Shown: positions 1 to 9,808 of the stretch, one piece after another
How positions within the stretch are numbered: the first letter of the stretch is position 1
How the letters are laid out: each line of letters starts with the position of its first letter
Assembly (NCBI GenBank): GCA_902563055.1
Contig: CACEWE010000009.1
Location: forward strand, 1 to 53,168
Length of the DNA: 53,168 nt
From: an uncultured Gammaproteobacteria bacterium
Lineage (GTDB): Bacteria > Pseudomonadota > Gammaproteobacteria > Francisellales > CACEW01
Direction of reading: 5' to 3'
Notes under the pieces: generated by a model
The model's database searches: none
Told to the model about the DNA's origin: nothing
The model's input: the letters and a program-made list of their open reading frames with translations, nothing else
Made by a program: the position numbers and the translations under genes

Positions 1-353
1 GTGATGGCTGATAGCACTGACAAGCTTCTTTTTCTATCTTATAACGACGCTGTAAAGCTTAGAAAATTTTTCTGAAGATCCGTAAATACACTAGCCACCT
101 TTAGAATGAGCCTTGGCAGGTTCCTTGAAATTATGAGTTGTGCTTTGCGATTTTCAATTTCTTAAAACTCTGTATTTTAGCGTGATGCTTCATTATTGGT
201 ATTTGCGTTGACAAAATAGTAGTTAAGTTAAAACTTCATATTAAAAAAATAAGCCAAGTAAAAAGTTTGGCAGATGCCTTACAGTAGGACAACTCTTGTT
301 CAGAACGGCGTTTTATGGTAGGGTGCTTTTTTTGGTTTTGAGGGGGCTTTTTT
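1..353. other. Left-edge region and metH leader
   Basis: Frame 1 on the plus strand is open from the window edge to a TGA at 73-75, so this may be the last 24 codons of an upstream gene. The tail is too short to identify. A TTGACA hexamer stands at 208-213, but the only -10-like match at normal spacing is poor, so I do not call a full promoter. A purine-rich GAGGGGG at 340-346 lies seven bases before the metH ATG and is a convincing ribosome-binding site. I see no SAM or cobalamin riboswitch core. Confidence 0.4.
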
Positions 354-3300
354 ATGGCAAATATCCACACGCAATTGGAACAAAGAATTTTGTTGTTAGA
401 TGGTGCGATGGGAACCATGATCTCGACCCAAAATCTTCAGGAAGAGGACTATCGTGGTGCGCAGTGGCAAACACATGATTGTGATCTCAAAGGCAATCAT
501 GATTGTTTATCTCTAAGTAAGCCTGAGGCTATTGAGCAAGTTCATCGCGCGTATCTAGAAGCTGGGGCTGATATTATTGAAACCAATACTTTTAATGCCA
601 ATGCCATCTCCCAGTCCGAATATCAACTGCAATCTCATGTTTTAGAAATGGCCACCAAAAGTGCACAGTTGGCTCGTAAATTAGCCGATGAATATAGTGC
701 TAAAACGCCCGATAAGCCACGTTTTGTTGCTGGGGTGCTTGGGCCAACCAATCAAACCCTATCGCTTTCTCCTGATGTGGAGGATCCGGGCTTTCGTAAA
801 ATAAGTTTTGATCAACTTGTAGAGGCTTATAGCCAAAGTATCGAAGGTTTGGTTGCAGGTAAAGTGGATGTAATATTTATAGAAACAATTTTTGATACAC
901 TCAACGCCAAGGCAGCTATTTATGCGTGCTTATCTTACTTTGAAGCACATAATATAACATTGCCTATAGCCTTGTCGGTGACAATTACTGATGCTTCAGG
1001 ACGTACTTTATCAGGTCAAACCATAGAGGCCTTTTGGAATTCTATTGCCCATGCAAAGCCCTTGTGGGTTGGGATTAACTGCGCGCTTGGTGCAGAGAAA
1101 ATGGCGCCCTATGTTGATCGTTTAAGTCAAATTGCCACCTGTTATGTCAGTGCCCATCCTAACGCCGGCTTGCCCAATCCGTTTGGTGAGTATGATCAAA
1201 CCCCACAGCAAATGGCACAAGAAGTGGCGCCTTTTGTTGAAGGCGCTTGGATTAACGTTATTGGTGGTTGTTGCGGTTCGACGCCTTCACATATTGCCGC
1301 TATTGGCGATCTTATTGCCAATAAGCCAGTGCGCAAAAAAGCTAAAGCCCAAGGTTACGCACAATTGAGTAATTTAGAGCCCTTGTCTATTACCAAAGAT
1401 TTAAACTTTATTAATATTGGTGAGCGTTGTAATGCAACCGGTTCAAAGCGCTTTTTAAAACTGTTGCAGCAAGAGGATTTTGCTCAAGCCGTGCAAGTGG
1501 CCAACCTTCAAGTAGAAGGCGGTGCGCAGATGATTGATGTCAACGTGGATGAGGCGATGATAGATGGTCCTAAAACCATGGCTAAGCTTTTAAATTACTT
1601 GGCATCTGAACCTTTAGCATCCAAGGTTCCTGTGGTGCTTGATGCTTCCAAGTGGGAAGTATTAGAAGTGGGTTTAAAACATATACAGGGTAAGGGGATT
1701 GTCAATTCCATTAGTTTAAAAGAGGGTAAAGAAGCTTTTGTAGCCCAGGCCAAAACCATTTTACGTTATGGGGCCGCGGTGATTGTGATGGCTTTTGATG
1801 AAGAAGGCCAGGCAGATACTAAAGCGCGTAAAGTAGCTATTTGCCAGCGTGCATTTAAAATTTTGGTCGAAGAAGTGGGTTTTATGCCCCATGATATTAT
1901 TTTTGATCCCAATATTTTTGCAGTGGCAACGGGTATAGAAGAGCACAATGACTATGGTCGCGCTTTTATTGAAGCCATTACCCAAATCAAATCTAGCTGT
2001 AAAGGTGCCATGATCAGTGGTGGTGTGAGTAATATTTCCTTTTCATTTCGGGGTAATTTAGGCTTAAGAGAGGCCATTCATAGCGTATTTTTATACCATG
2101 CGAAAAAAGCTGGAATGGATATGGGGATTGTAAATGCAGGGCAGTTGATGTTGTTAAATGATATTGCTGCAAAAGATAGAGACATTATTGAAGCAGTGCT
2201 GTTTAATCGTCACCCGGGTGCATGTGAGGCTTTATTGGAACTGGCCAATAGTTACAGTGGCAAAACCAAAGCGGCTAGCCTTGATTTAAGCTGGCGTAAG
2301 GAATCAGTTGCAGCGCGATTAGCCCATAGTTTGGTTCATGGTATTATTGACTATATAGAAGCAGATACTCACGAGGCGATGGAGGATTTGGGTGATCCTA
2401 TGCTGGTCATTGAAGAACCTTTAATGGCGGGTATGAATGAAGTAGGGGATTTATTTCAAGAGGGGGCAATGTTTTTACCGCAGGTGGTTAAAAGTGCCAG
2501 GGTCATGAAAAAGGCAGTGGCTTATTTATTGCCCTTTATTGAAGCGAATAAATCCTCAACTATGCGTCATAAAGCCAAAATATTAATGGCTACCGTCAAA
2601 GGTGATGTGCATGATATTGGTAAAAACATTGTGGCAGTGGTCTTGCGCTGTAACAATTATGAAGTTATTGATCTTGGGGTGATGGTGCCTTGTGAGACGA
2701 TATTAGAGCAAGCCCGTAAGCACAAGGTCGATGCGATAGGCTTGAGTGGTTTAATTACCCCCTCATTAGACGAAATGACCCATGTGGCTAAAACCATGCA
2801 GCAACAAGGCTTTAGTATTCCTCTATTTATTGGTGGTGCTACTACCAGTAAAAAACATACAGCGGTTAAAATTGCACCGCATTATCAGCATACAGTGTTG
2901 CATGTTCTAGATGCATCGCGTACGGTTCCTGCAATTAAAAATTTACTAGGCAAAGACAAGCAAGATTTTGCGGTGAAAGTAAAACAAGAACAGGCGCAAA
3001 TTGTTAAAGAGTACCAAGATAAAAATCAGCAAAGTGCCTATATTTCTATTAAAGAGGCTAGGGCCAAAGCCTTAAGCTTAGATTGGCAGACATTTATTCC
3101 GCCAGTGCCGCGTTGTTTGGGGGTAAAGCAAATTGATCAGGTGTCGCTTGCAACATTAAGGGAGTATATAGATTGGACGCCATTTTTTCATAGTTGGCAA
3201 ATTAAAGGCTCTTATCCAAAAGTTTTCCAAGATAAAGAAAAAGGCGCCCAGGCACAGCAGCTATTTGATGATGCGCGAATTATTTTAGATCGATTCATTG

Positions 3301-4016
3301 CTGAAGAACTCGTGCGCCCTAAAGGTGTAATAGGCTTATTTCCTGCCAACTCATGTGGCGATGATATTATTGTCTATGATCCAAATGATGCAGAGAGAGA
3401 GATTGGGCGCTTTTACCATTTGCGTCAACAAAAAAAACATATCAACGATTTGCCCTACTTATGTTTGGCAGATTTTATTGCACCGGTATCTTGTGGCAAG
3501 AAAGATTATATAGGTGGTTTTGCCATTACCACCGGCCATGAGATTGATGCGCTTTTAGAGCCATTAAAAGCCGAAGATAACGATTATCAAATTATCTTAC
3601 ATCAAGCCATTTGTGATCGCTTAGTAGAGGCCTTTGCTGAATACTTGCATCATCAAGTAAGGACCCAATATTGGGGCTATGCACCAGATGAAAATTTAAG
3701 TCATAAAGAACTATTAAAAAGCCGTTTTGATGGCATACGCCCAGCTTATGGGTATCCGGCATGTCCTGAGCACACTGAAAAAGAAACCTTATTTAAATTA
3801 TTAAAAGTTGAGCAACAAGCAGGCATTACCTTAACGGAGCACCATGCGATGTTGCCAGCAGCTTCTATTAGTGGTATTTATTTTGCCCATCGCCAAGCAC
3901 GCTATTTTGGCTTGGGTAAAGTAGCTCAAGATCAGCTTCAAGACTATGCCAAGCGCAAGCGCGTTCAGGCAAATAGGGTTGAGAAAAGTTTATCTATGCA
4001 GTATGTTTTAGATTAA
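354..4016 (+). CDS. metH: Cobalamin-dependent methionine synthase
   Basis: Transfers a methyl group from 5-methyltetrahydrofolate to homocysteine through enzyme-bound cobalamin. At 1220 residues it is full length for the family. Module order is normal. The homocysteine/zinc domain is at about 1-330, with cysteine ligands at 243, 306 and 307 (the GGCCGS motif). The pterin domain is at about 350-620. The cobalamin domain is at about 640-880, with the cobalt-ligand motif D751-x-H753-x-x-G756. The C-terminal activation domain contains [12 protein letters not shown]. The start is fixed by GAGGGGG seven bases upstream. It is followed by an unrelated minus-strand gene and appears monocistronic. Confidence 0.97.
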   Translation: MANIHTQLEQRILLLDGAMGTMISTQNLQEEDYRGAQWQTHDCDLKGNHDCLSLSKPEAIEQVHRAYLEAGADIIETNTFNANAISQSEYQLQSHVLEMATKSAQLARKLADEYSAKTPDKPRFVAGVLGPTNQTLSLSPDVEDPGFRKISFDQLVEAYSQSIEGLVAGKVDVIFIETIFDTLNAKAAIYACLSYFEAHNITLPIALSVTITDASGRTLSGQTIEAFWNSIAHAKPLWVGINCALGAEKMAPYVDRLSQIATCYVSAHPNAGLPNPFGEYDQTPQQMAQEVAPFVEGAWINVIGGCCGSTPSHIAAIGDLIANKPVRKKAKAQGYAQLSNLEPLSITKDLNFINIGERCNATGSKRFLKLLQQEDFAQAVQVANLQVEGGAQMIDVNVDEAMIDGPKTMAKLLNYLASEPLASKVPVVLDASKWEVLEVGLKHIQGKGIVNSISLKEGKEAFVAQAKTILRYGAAVIVMAFDEEGQADTKARKVAICQRAFKILVEEVGFMPHDIIFDPNIFAVATGIEEHNDYGRAFIEAITQIKSSCKGAMISGGVSNISFSFRGNLGLREAIHSVFLYHAKKAGMDMGIVNAGQLMLLNDIAAKDRDIIEAVLFNRHPGACEALLELANSYSGKTKAASLDLSWRKESVAARLAHSLVHGIIDYIEADTHEAMEDLGDPMLVIEEPLMAGMNEVGDLFQEGAMFLPQVVKSARVMKKAVAYLLPFIEANKSSTMRHKAKILMATVKGDVHDIGKNIVAVVLRCNNYEVIDLGVMVPCETILEQARKHKVDAIGLSGLITPSLDEMTHVAKTMQQQGFSIPLFIGGATTSKKHTAVKIAPHYQHTVLHVLDASRTVPAIKNLLGKDKQDFAVKVKQEQAQIVKEYQDKNQQSAYISIKEARAKALSLDWQTFIPPVPRCLGVKQIDQVSLATLREYIDWTPFFHSWQIKGSYPKVFQDKEKGAQAQQLFDDARIILDRFIAEELVRPKGVIGLFPANSCGDDIIVYDPNDAEREIGRFYHLRQQKKHINDLPYLCLADFIAPVSCGKKDYIGGFAITTGHEIDALLEPLKAEDNDYQIILHQAICDRLVEAFAEYLHHQVRTQYWGYAPDENLSHKELLKSRFDGIRPAYGYPACPEHTEKETLFKLLKVEQQAGITLTEHHAMLPAASISGIYFAHRQARYFGLGKVAQDQLQDYAKRKRVQANRVEKSLSMQYVLD

Positions 4017-4043
4017 GATTGATTGCAAGTTCATCTCGCTTGC

Positions 4044-4529
4044 TTAGTGTTTTGGGTTATATACCATATATGAAGGTGTAGAAGATTGTGAGGAACTGAG
4101 TGTTTCGCCTCTAAAAATGCATTCCTTAGCTTGAGGTGCTAAACGTTGAGCTATTTGTGGGGCTGTTAAAGTTCCATCTTCCATTTTATCGCTAGTGAGT
4201 TTACTATCTGTTTGAGGCGTGTTCCTTTTCGTAATGGATTCGACCTCACCACTCATGATGGCAGTTAATTGATCAATTTTTTCATGTTTATCTAAAAGCA
4301 GGGCTGGGCTTTCATCTTCTTCATGTTTTTCTAAAAACGGTGTTGGACTTGGTGGGCGTTCTTTATCAGGCCTAAGGCTTAGTTTTGTTAACGCCATTAT
4401 TTCTTCATCCTCATCTTCGCTACAACTATCATATTGAATTGATTCAAAATGGTCGTGTTGTTTTGGGATAGGAAGTTTTGTTATTTGGTCGTCCCCATCA
4501 CTGTTATGTTTTCGCTTTTGCTTAGGCAT
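4044..4529 (-). CDS. Hypothetical acidic 161-residue protein, possible effector
   Basis: I do not recognise this protein. It is hydrophilic and probably disordered, with an acidic run (SEDEDEE) near residues 36-42 and a serine-rich C-terminus. It begins MPKQKRKH, a basic start resembling a nuclear localisation signal. The 298-residue protein at 8618-9514 starts in a similar way (MPKRK). An AAGGAAAA ribosome-binding site precedes the ATG by about four bases. There is no membrane segment or signal peptide. A secreted role is inferred only from composition and from the neighbours. Confidence 0.6.
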   Translation of the reverse strand: MPKQKRKHNSDGDDQITKLPIPKQHDHFESIQYDSCSEDEDEEIMALTKLSLRPDKERPPSPTPFLEKHEEDESPALLLDKHEKIDQLTAIMSGEVESITKRNTPQTDSKLTSDKMEDGTLTAPQIAQRLAPQAKECIFRGETLSSSQSSTPSYMVYNPKH

Positions 4530-4759
4530 TTGTTTTCCTTGCTTATATTGTTTTGTAAAATGTAATATATAAATTGGAAGATGTCAATATAAAAATATTT
4601 ATTTATTTTTATTGTATTCTTAATTGTTTTATTGATATGTCTTGTAAGCATGGTTATAGGATTTTGAATCAGTAGTACATGTTTTTTAGCTATAAGCACA
4701 GGCTTAAATGTACTATGCATGATTTGAGGTGGAATTAGGGTATGAAACAGCTCCAGATT

Positions 4760-4897
4760 CACTTTTTTGATTTGTAGGTTTTTATGATTGATGCATTATT
4801 ATGTATGTAAAATTGTTAGAACTGCTGTACAAGCATATACTTAAGTAGCTTGGTGTGCTTGTGCTTTTGTGCGTAGTAGCAACAATAAGGTTGTCAT
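4760..4897 (+). repeat. Diverged copy of the sucC leader (direct repeat, copy 1)
   Basis: The sequence from about 4806 matches the sucC leader from about 9717 in the same orientation. A 31-base core (TGTAAAATTGT, then CTGCTGTACAAGCAT) differs at about three positions. Weaker matching continues through a TGTGCG and a CAACAxTAAGG to the position of the sucC ATG. Looser similarity extends some 30 bases upstream. No sucC coding sequence follows. With the copy at 9680-9808 it brackets the 1111- and 298-residue genes. Confidence 0.7.
4813..4841 (+). promoter_or_regulatory. Sigma-70-type promoter inside the leader copy
   Basis: TTGTTA at 4813-4818 and TATACT at 4836-4841 are separated by 17 bases. 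The equivalent position in the real sucC leader has a better -35 (TTGTCA) but TTGGTC at the -10, so this copy looks like the better promoter of the two. It points into the 3' end of the 1111-residue gene and would make antisense RNA if active. Confidence 0.4.
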
Positions 4898-4976
4898 TTG
4901 CATTATATGAGTATGAAGCGCCTTATTACAGGTTCTTCTATGCTACAATGTGGTACTACGTTTTATCCTGTTATGG

Positions 4977-7900
4977 TTAAATACCTGACAATAGTAATGC
5001 ACTTGAATCATCTTGATGTTCATCAAAGTCTAGGGGTTGACTTCTTGTTTGAGCGTTATCTTCGCCATAGCCTTCAGCTTCATTTGAATCATCCTCGATA
5101 TATGAAAGCCTTGGGTTTAGATCTATATTAAAACTATCTCGACAAATTTCTTTATAGTTACTAGCGTCTTGATCACGGATACTATTATAAAATGCACTGG
5201 TTTGAGCTCCTCGACTAAAGCTACAACGGTTAATTTGAGGATTTGTGCGTAATTTTTGGAATAGGGCATTGATCATAAAATAAATAGGAACATTAGATGG
5301 TTCAGTGATATATGAAATTATTAAACTACTATTAAGGGCTTTAGCTAGCGAAGTTGGTAATGTATAGGCGTAACCATATTCACTACGAATCTTATGTCCT
5401 CCAAAAAAACTGAACCATGAAAATTTAAGTTTTTGGATGATAAGCGCCATAGAATCTTGCCTATGGATCAGCATTTCTTGTTCTTGAATCTTAGTTTTAA
5501 ATCTATCTAAGTCAATTTCTGGATCTTGAGCCATCCGCCACAAATCTTCACAAAAAATGCGATGCGCGCGTTTAGAAATTTCATTATGGTTTTCACCCCA
5601 CATTTCAAGGAACTCTTTTGGAGCTTGGGTTTTTTGGGCATCGTCCTTATAACTTAAAATACATTCGCGGGCCATGCTTACTTTGTTTTCTGCAAGGATT
5701 AAAGCATTGTATGCACTTTCGACCTTATTGTAAGTGTCCAAATCATGAAGGCTATTGGGATATGGGCATATGTGTTTATGAGGTCTGTTATTAAACATAA
5801 ATAGAGAAGACAGTGCAGTAAAAATTTCATTTTTATGCTCTTCAAGTACCGTGTTCCAGCGCCATGTGAAATTTTCTTCCAGGTTTTTATAAGGGAAATC
5901 ATCTTTTTTACCTTGGCATTTTATAATGCCTGCTTCAAATAGGCTTTGAATGCCGGGGGCTTCTTTAGCAATTGCATCAGGTTCATCAGACCATAGAGAA
6001 AGGGCTTGCCTAAGAGCGTCATTGTTAATAGTTCCTTCTATAAGTTCTATTCTACTTTCTATTTCTTCAGGTAAATTTTTAAGCATACTTTCTGCTAAGC
6101 TTCCAATTTTTGTAAAGGGTTTCAGTGTTCTGCTAAGAGCATCAGTTGTTTGATTTATTTCTTCGTGGGTAATTTGATGAGTCATACTATCATTGTCTTT
6201 AGCCATCTTAATTGACTCTGTAAAACAGTTCAAAACTATTTGTTGTTCCTGATAGAAATGGCCTTTCTTAAAGGTAGCTAGTTCTTTATAAACATAAACT
6301 ATGTAATCTTGAAAGGCCTTAAGTTGTTGTTGATGATTTGTCGTTATAATTTTAATCAATTGTAATAAGATATCTTTTTCTTGAGCAGCGTCATATATGC
6401 CTGTTTTCATGCGTGAAAAATCTTCAGGTGTTGGTGAGGGGTCATTTATAACAGTTAATAAATGAATATCCTCGGGTAAATTTCCTGTACTTTGGCGGGC
6501 TTGGTACCGTCTTAGTTGAGGAGTCAGAGAGCCACTATGCTCTGACAAGCTGGAGGCTATTCTGGTACCCCTTCTGCCGCCAGTACTTTTTGCTTCTCTT
6601 TTGGATGCTGTTTTAAAGGGGGTTGTAGGTGGGGGTACTTCTACTCGAAGTGTTTGCTGAGTCCCTCCATTTGTTGTGCCATGAGTACCTTCTTCATCTC
6701 CAGCTTTAGATAAATATGTGCCATCTTCAGTGCCGTCGTCTTGAGGGTTTATTGATATTCCTGTAACTTGTTTTTCATTGTGTCGTTCACCTAAACCTGT
6801 AGATTTTAATTGCTCTTCAAAACTAAGCTTTTCACCTTCGGATATAGAATTTGAGTTTATTGTATTAAATATTGCATTATACAAATCTGCCTCAGCTTTT
6901 CCTCTATTGTCCCCGGTTGTTTTTGTAAATGCTTTCATTTGTTCAAATAATTCTGAGAATATGTGCTCACGGTCCTTTCCTCGGTCTAAGATGCTTAGGA
7001 TTTCTCTATGCTCTTCCTTTAATTCGCTTATGAATGGTATAGCTTCTACATGCGAGTCTAGAGCATCAACTCTAAGTGCTTTTATAACAGGCATTAGTAA
7101 TTTATCTAGTAGATTTTCAAGTAGGCTTATCATGTCATTGTTGTAGCGCCAGTATGATGTTCCTCCGCTCTCATGTAGCGCAGTCATGCACTTTAGAAGG
7201 GTTTCAAGCTGCATAAGGGGCATTATGCAGCTTAGGTATCCAGTGTAAGTTTTAATTAAATTCTCATCTTTTGTACTGATTTCTTTTTTATTCGGTATAC
7301 AGGAATGTATACAGTATTGAACAAGTTCTTGACGTTCTTTTTGAAATTGTATATGGCGAAGTTCTGGAATAGATACACAGATGCTTTCTTCTATCCATAA
7401 CCTCATTTCATCATTCACTATAAGGGGCTCTATAGTGATTTCGTCTGTCTTAAGTCTTGTGGAAGAGGAATTTCTTGAAATAGATTCTGGTTTTTTTATA
7501 TGAAAGTGACTTTTATGTAAAGATAAAGATAGGTTAAAATCTTTTGTTTTAGCAAAATGCCATGAAAATGATTGAATAAATGTTGTAATGCTGTTGTATG
7601 CTGTAAAAATATGAGCATTGTCTGCAGTTGTTGAACTACGTATTTGTGTGAAAAGAAAGGAGAAAGTGTTTAGGTTAAGAGATAATTCACTGATATTGGT
7701 TTTAGTACTACGAAGAATATCACTAAACAAGGGATGCCTAAAAAGGTCCTCACTAACTAGTCTATAAGCATTAATTATGACTTTTATTGCATTTTTAAAT
7801 GTGAATCTACTTATAGCTTTTTGGCTCTTTGTTGGAAAATTTTCATTTAAACCATTAAGAATGATCAAGGTATCTCTAATTATCGGTTGCTTCTCACTCA

Positions 7901-8312
7901 CAAGAGCATTGGAATCTACAGCCTCTAATAAACGTTCTAAGAAATACATAGTTACCATTGCATAGTTAGATACCATGGTCGCTTCATCAGTTAAGTTTAT
8001 TGATCTTCTATTCTTGTGCCAATCACTTATGCTATAAAATTGTTGACTGACTCCATCGAGTGTATGACTATATCTAGGCTTTGAAGCAAACTGTGCGCAT
8101 TTTCTTAAACATTGACTTATGTGATTTTCCATTTGCCTTAAATACCTATTGCTCTCGTCGTAATCCCAAGGATACTCTGGTTTAATCTTCCAATGCTCAT
8201 CAAGTACAAGTTCAATCCATCTTCGGCATGTGCTCTCTGCCACGCTTTCTTTTATTCTATCTAACTGTTGGTATGCTAAATCAGGGTTTGGTTTGGGATT
8301 TGAATAAGCCAT
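4977..8312 (-). CDS. Large hypothetical protein (1111 residues), candidate effector
   Basis: I do not recognise a known domain. The protein is soluble and mostly helical by composition, with no signal peptide or membrane span. Two helical halves (about 1-540 and 660-1050) flank a disordered linker at about 545-650, rich in Gly, Thr, Ser, Pro and Arg. The last 45 residues are acidic (EDDSNEAEGYGED, then LDFDEHQDDSS), which recalls the acidic C-terminal signals of Dot/Icm substrates; that is only an inference. An AAGGA box lies about ten bases before the ATG. Its size and setting between two hypothetical genes with nuclear-signal-like starts suggest a host-interaction protein. Confidence 0.65.
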   Translation of the reverse strand: MAYSNPKPNPDLAYQQLDRIKESVAESTCRRWIELVLDEHWKIKPEYPWDYDESNRYLRQMENHISQCLRKCAQFASKPRYSHTLDGVSQQFYSISDWHKNRRSINLTDEATMVSNYAMVTMYFLERLLEAVDSNALVSEKQPIIRDTLIILNGLNENFPTKSQKAISRFTFKNAIKVIINAYRLVSEDLFRHPLFSDILRSTKTNISELSLNLNTFSFLFTQIRSSTTADNAHIFTAYNSITTFIQSFSWHFAKTKDFNLSLSLHKSHFHIKKPESISRNSSSTRLKTDEITIEPLIVNDEMRLWIEESICVSIPELRHIQFQKERQELVQYCIHSCIPNKKEISTKDENLIKTYTGYLSCIMPLMQLETLLKCMTALHESGGTSYWRYNNDMISLLENLLDKLLMPVIKALRVDALDSHVEAIPFISELKEEHREILSILDRGKDREHIFSELFEQMKAFTKTTGDNRGKAEADLYNAIFNTINSNSISEGEKLSFEEQLKSTGLGERHNEKQVTGISINPQDDGTEDGTYLSKAGDEEGTHGTTNGGTQQTLRVEVPPPTTPFKTASKREAKSTGGRRGTRIASSLSEHSGSLTPQLRRYQARQSTGNLPEDIHLLTVINDPSPTPEDFSRMKTGIYDAAQEKDILLQLIKIITTNHQQQLKAFQDYIVYVYKELATFKKGHFYQEQQIVLNCFTESIKMAKDNDSMTHQITHEEINQTTDALSRTLKPFTKIGSLAESMLKNLPEEIESRIELIEGTINNDALRQALSLWSDEPDAIAKEAPGIQSLFEAGIIKCQGKKDDFPYKNLEENFTWRWNTVLEEHKNEIFTALSSLFMFNNRPHKHICPYPNSLHDLDTYNKVESAYNALILAENKVSMARECILSYKDDAQKTQAPKEFLEMWGENHNEISKRAHRIFCEDLWRMAQDPEIDLDRFKTKIQEQEMLIHRQDSMALIIQKLKFSWFSFFGGHKIRSEYGYAYTLPTSLAKALNSSLIISYITEPSNVPIYFMINALFQKLRTNPQINRCSFSRGAQTSAFYNSIRDQDASNYKEICRDSFNIDLNPRLSYIEDDSNEAEGYGEDNAQTRSQPLDFDEHQDDSSALLLSGI

Positions 8313-8617
8313 AATAGAAAATCCTTTTTCATTTGAGTTTGGGGTGTGATACGTGTTTAGATAGGCAATGCTTGGATTGGTTAACGTTAATTGATGCTAA
8401 AACAAATAATATAATATAACAACAATTTTATATTATATTGCTCCTTTTTTATTCTCCTGACTTGAATATAAACATTTTCTAATTCTCTTTAAGCAGATGA
8501 TTGTAGTATTTATAGGATTATTTGTAATGTAAAATGCTTTGTTGAAAATCTTATTTTAGGATGCTTGCAAGCATCTCTATTTTTTCCTGAAGCATAGTAA
8601 AGTACGCGTTTGAGGTT
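8313..8617. other. AT-rich intergenic region
   Basis: This 305-base gap between two minus-strand genes has runs of TA-rich sequence around 8401-8440 and a perfect TTAACGTTAA palindrome at 8381-8390. On the minus strand a weak TTGTTA, 17 bases, TAGCAT arrangement could serve the 1111-residue gene. I see no terminator, RNA gene or further coding region. Confidence 0.35.
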
Positions 8618-9514
8618 TTAACTAGATAGTTGGGCTTGGGTCGTGATGATTGATTTTGATTTGTCTGTTGTATGTTCTTGAAGTATGCTTTGCAGTTTTT
8701 TAAACGTTTGCAGTTTTTTTTTATTTTCTGCATTTTGATTTATATCATCTGATGGGTCGGAGGAGGTATATATCTCAATCCAATCTTCCAAAGGCTCCAG
8801 GGCGTTTATGCTTTCCTTCTCTTCCTCATCGTATACACAAACTTGAGCATTATATTTTTCTAGTAGTATAGTGATAGATGCAATAGGAGGATCTTCAAGG
8901 TCACAGAGGTAGTAAAGGAGGGTTTGGCCCTCATCATTAATATGATCGACAAGAGCCTTGTTCATATTTTTACTATCAAGTATAGGCTCAATTTTTTGTA
9001 TTTCATCTTCTTCTAAAAATTGCAAACATATAGTATGGAGGTGCTCTAGATATAGTTGCTGATCTCTATCGTCATTATTTGTTTCTTGGAGCTTTTTTGT
9101 GTAGTGGTTTGCAAAAGGTATTAAAAGATCTAAGTCATCATCAGCATATTGGTAAGGAAGCTGCTTCTTATGATCTCTATCATTTGCAAGTTCTGGGGTA
9201 TGTCTTAATAGAAATTTTATATTCTCAATGGAAGGCTTAATAATAGCTAGGTGTAATAAGTTTTGTAATTCTGGGCTTTTATACTCTTTGATCATTCTTG
9301 AGTTACTTTGATTGACCATTGTAGCGATGGGCAACTGGGACTTAATGCAATTTAGTAGTTGTGTTTGATCTTCAATATGCGCCAACTCATCATCTGATCC
9401 TGTGTCATCTTCAACTTTATGCTTTTTGTCTTCGTGTGTGCCGGGGGGCGAATCAGTTTTATGCTTTTTGTCTTCGTGTGTGCCGGGGGGCGAATCAGTC
9501 TTGCGTTTAGGCAT
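8618..9514 (-). CDS. Ankyrin-like protein with tandem basic N-terminal repeats
   Basis: A 298-residue protein. Residues 1-33 are MPKRK followed by two identical 14-residue units (TDSPPGTHEDKKHK), rich in Lys and Pro and resembling nuclear localisation signals. A very acidic patch (EDDTGSDDE) follows. Residues about 70-125 have an ankyrin-like pattern (LLHLAII, then IENIKFLLRHTPEL, then a DRDHKKQLPYQYA turn). A second degenerate unit lies at about 195-225 (GQTLLYYLCDLEDPPIASI). There is no signal peptide. A promoter lies immediately upstream. A host-directed, possibly nucleus-targeted protein is a reasonable inference, not shown. Confidence 0.65.
   Translation of the reverse strand: MPKRKTDSPPGTHEDKKHKTDSPPGTHEDKKHKVEDDTGSDDELAHIEDQTQLLNCIKSQLPIATMVNQSNSRMIKEYKSPELQNLLHLAIIKPSIENIKFLLRHTPELANDRDHKKQLPYQYADDDLDLLIPFANHYTKKLQETNNDDRDQQLYLEHLHTICLQFLEEDEIQKIEPILDSKNMNKALVDHINDEGQTLLYYLCDLEDPPIASITILLEKYNAQVCVYDEEEKESINALEPLEDWIEIYTSSDPSDDINQNAENKKKLQTFKKLQSILQEHTTDKSKSIITTQAQLSS
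9421..9504 (-). repeat. Two perfect 42-base tandem repeats
   Basis: Two adjacent copies of a 42-base unit, starting at 9421 and 9463, encode the duplicated TDSPPGTHEDKKHK segment. The unit includes a run of six G residues, unusual in this AT-rich neighbourhood. The period is an exact multiple of three, so copy-number change would keep the reading frame. Confidence 0.85.
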
Positions 9515-9537
9515 TTCTATGTTCTTTGTTTTTTTTT

Positions 9538-9565
9538 ATTATAATATAACTGTTTTTTTTGTAAA
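9538..9565 (-). promoter_or_regulatory. Promoter for the ankyrin-like gene
   Basis: Reading the minus strand, TTTACA (9560-9565), a 16-base spacer containing a run of A, and TATAAT (9538-9543) lie about 25 bases before the ATG at 9514. Confidence 0.55.
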
Positions 9566-9679
9566 GATTAAGTAGTGCATGCTTACCGCCAAGGTTTTAG
9601 TCGTCATTTGAAAAATATATTTTTCTTTTCAGTTGGTAGATATCATAGCGATGTAAACATAAAGTTCTATTTATCATTT

Positions 9680-9808
9680 GCTTGTTGGAGGTTTGCAAAC
9701 AAAGAACTATTATTTTTGTAAAATTGTCAAACCTGCTGTACAAGCATTGGTCTAAGGCCGAGGATGTGCTACCCTATGTGCGAATTTTAACAACAGTAAG
9801 GGTTCTTC
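9680..9808 (+). repeat. sucC leader (direct repeat, copy 2)
   Basis: This is the 5' region of sucC. It shares the TGTAAAATTGT and CTGCTGTACAAGCAT core with 4806-4836. A TTGTCA at about 9726 could be a -35 element, but the matching -10 position is poor. An AAGGG box before the ATG at 9809 is the ribosome-binding site. Confidence 0.65.

Larger units (their letters stand above)
4530..4976. other. AT-rich intergenic region between two hypothetical genes
   Basis: This 447-base stretch holds the 5' leader of the 161-residue gene (minus strand), then a diverged copy of the sucC leader at about 4760-4897, listed separately. The only substantial open frame is a low-quality plus-strand ORF from 4898 that runs antisense into the 3' end of the 1111-residue gene. 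I do not count it as a gene. Confidence 0.5.

Noticed and set aside
1-353. SAM or cobalamin riboswitch upstream of metH
   Set aside because: No conserved riboswitch core could be found in the leader on the plus strand.
4898-5131. Plus-strand 77-codon frame after the leader copy
   Set aside because: It is antisense to the 3' end of the 1111-residue gene, has no ribosome site and reads as a low-complexity shadow.
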